DNA of 6,564 nucleotides from Bdellovibrionales bacterium RBG_16_40_8 (lineage in GTDB: Bacteria > Bdellovibrionota > Bdellovibrionia > Bdellovibrionales > UBA1609): assembly GCA_001769925.1 (NCBI GenBank), contig MEPT01000109.1, forward strand, positions 12,969 through 19,532, read 5' to 3'. The first letter of the stretch is position 1. Every line of letters starts with the position of its first letter. Below are positions 5,910-6,564 of this stretch, piece by piece. The position numbers and the translations under genes were made by a program. The notes below the pieces were generated by a model, which was given only the letters and a program-made list of their open reading frames with translations, did no database searches and was not told the origin of the DNA.

Positions 5910-6564
5910 TTACCAAAAATATTGCCAGCCGGCTAAAGCGCGATCAGATTTTATGCTTTTATAGCGATTCTCTTTAAATTGTAAAAATAAATTTTGTTCT
6001 GTTGTAAAATAGTATGTGCCTTGAGCATTAACAGCATTTAACCAACGACTGTGATAATAATAAGGTTCAACTGATATAGTTATATTGCCATTATTTAAAC
6101 CGAGACGTGAGCCGATTTCGTAGCCTGGCGAGATTACGCTATGTAGTTGGTCATTTTGCCAGGTAACTAGTCTTGCATTAATAAGTGTATAAATAAAAAA
6201 TTGTGTACTGATCGCATAATTTAAGCCAATTCCGCCCTCAGAGTAAAATGCGGCTTCTTTATTGGGGCATTCGATGCACACTTTATCAAAGTGAAAATTT
6301 AACTTCCATGACATAGAAGGTAGTTGCCATGAAAATGGTTCAAGTGAGCGTACGCGTGCCAGAGTTAATGTATAATCAGAACTTTTATTTTCTTTTAAGT
6401 CATATGTTATATCAGCGCCTAGGTATTCTACACTTGCAGTTGAGTCATAGCCTTTGTCATTTTGCTCAAGCCCATGAACACCCATAAAAGTTTGAAAATT
6501 AATAATTGAGTTTTTTTGATGCCCAGTTGCTAGTTGAACCCAGCTTGTCTTATGGCCTTGATCT
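5910..6564 (-). CDS. C-terminal part of a probable Lnb/DUF4105-type envelope protein (5' end outside window)
   Basis: On the minus strand the frame is open from the window edge to the TAA at 5910-5912, giving 217 visible codons. The Met at 6483-6485 is internal: 26 further sense codons lie upstream with no stop, so the true start is beyond 6564. The visible part looks like the beta-rich C-terminal domain that follows the periplasmic DUF4105 (Lnb N-terminal) domain in proteobacterial proteins. The points of resemblance are an early H..S...LATGHQ segment, GYDSTASVEYLGADITYDL, a SLEPFSWQLPSMSWK segment, and EGGIGLNYA. This is recognition from memory, not a search. It ends in GWQYFW, an aromatic terminus typical of outer-membrane barrels. 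A CxxC (CIEC, visible residues 96-99) precedes the GGIG segment. It converges on mtaB with one base between the stops. Enzymatic function cannot be judged because the N-terminal domain is missing. An unrelated outer-membrane barrel remains possible. Confidence 0.75.
   Translation of the reverse strand, partial: DQGHKTSWVQLATGHQKNSIINFQTFMGVHGLEQNDKGYDSTASVEYLGADITYDLKENKSSDYTLTLARVRSLEPFSWQLPSMSWKLNFHFDKVCIECPNKEAAFYSEGGIGLNYAISTQFFIYTLINARLVTWQNDQLHSVISPGYEIGSRLGLNNGNITISVEPYYYHSRWLNAVNAQGTYYFTTEQNLFLQFKENRYKSIKSDRALAGWQYFW

Noticed and set aside
5927..5934. Perfect palindrome AGCCGGCT just after the mtaB stop
   Set aside because: It has no loop, is followed by no T-run, and encodes part of the conserved-looking C-terminus (LAGWQ) of the minus-strand gene.
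6483..6485. Met codon as the start of a complete 191-residue minus-strand gene
   Set aside because: The frame stays open for 26 more codons to the window edge and that upstream part matches the same domain pattern, so the gene is longer and cut by the window.

Overview
The window is AT-rich bacterial DNA from a Gram-negative organism. Two of its genes look like outer-membrane beta-barrel proteins with aromatic C-termini, and one of those starts with a signal peptide. Overall style (AT-rich, tightly packed, CxxC-type MnmA, a Lnb/DUF4105-like surface protein) would fit a Bdellovibrionota or other delta-proteobacteria-like genome. That placement is a low-confidence guess; no rRNA or taxonomic marker is present.

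Layout. Positions 1-93 hold the last 30 codons of an upstream plus-strand gene. A short AT-rich gap of 108 bases follows and probably carries a promoter. A compact plus-strand operon then runs from 202 to 5908 with four genes: (1) a 703-residue exported protein of unknown function with a probable C-terminal beta-barrel; (2) a NifS/IscS-type cysteine desulfurase; (3) mnmA, the tRNA U34 2-thiolase; (4) mtaB, the radical-SAM tRNA t6A37 methylthiotransferase. Gaps or overlaps inside the operon are at most 25 bases. A convergent minus-strand gene begins one base after the mtaB stop and runs off the right edge. Only its C-terminal 217 codons are visible, and they resemble the barrel-like C-terminus of Lnb/DUF4105-type envelope proteins.

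How the genes fit together. Genes 2-4 form a coherent tRNA sulfur-modification cassette. The desulfurase mobilises sulfur from cysteine as a persulfide, MnmA uses persulfide sulfur to make s2U at wobble position 34, and MtaB makes ms2t6A at position 37. The desulfurase next to mnmA recalls the YrvO-MnmA pair of Bacillus subtilis, where a dedicated desulfurase feeds MnmA directly. No IscU, TusA-E or other relay protein is encoded here. The large outer-membrane-type gene at the head of the operon has no evident link to tRNA modification and is the least explained part of the window.

I see no mobile elements, CRISPR arrays, tRNA/rRNA genes or riboswitches. I did not find convincing evidence of a wholly new system. 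The most noteworthy points are the pairing of an unknown outer-membrane protein with the thiolation cassette, the three-cysteine (CxxC plus C) form of MnmA, and the almost leaderless start of the operon.
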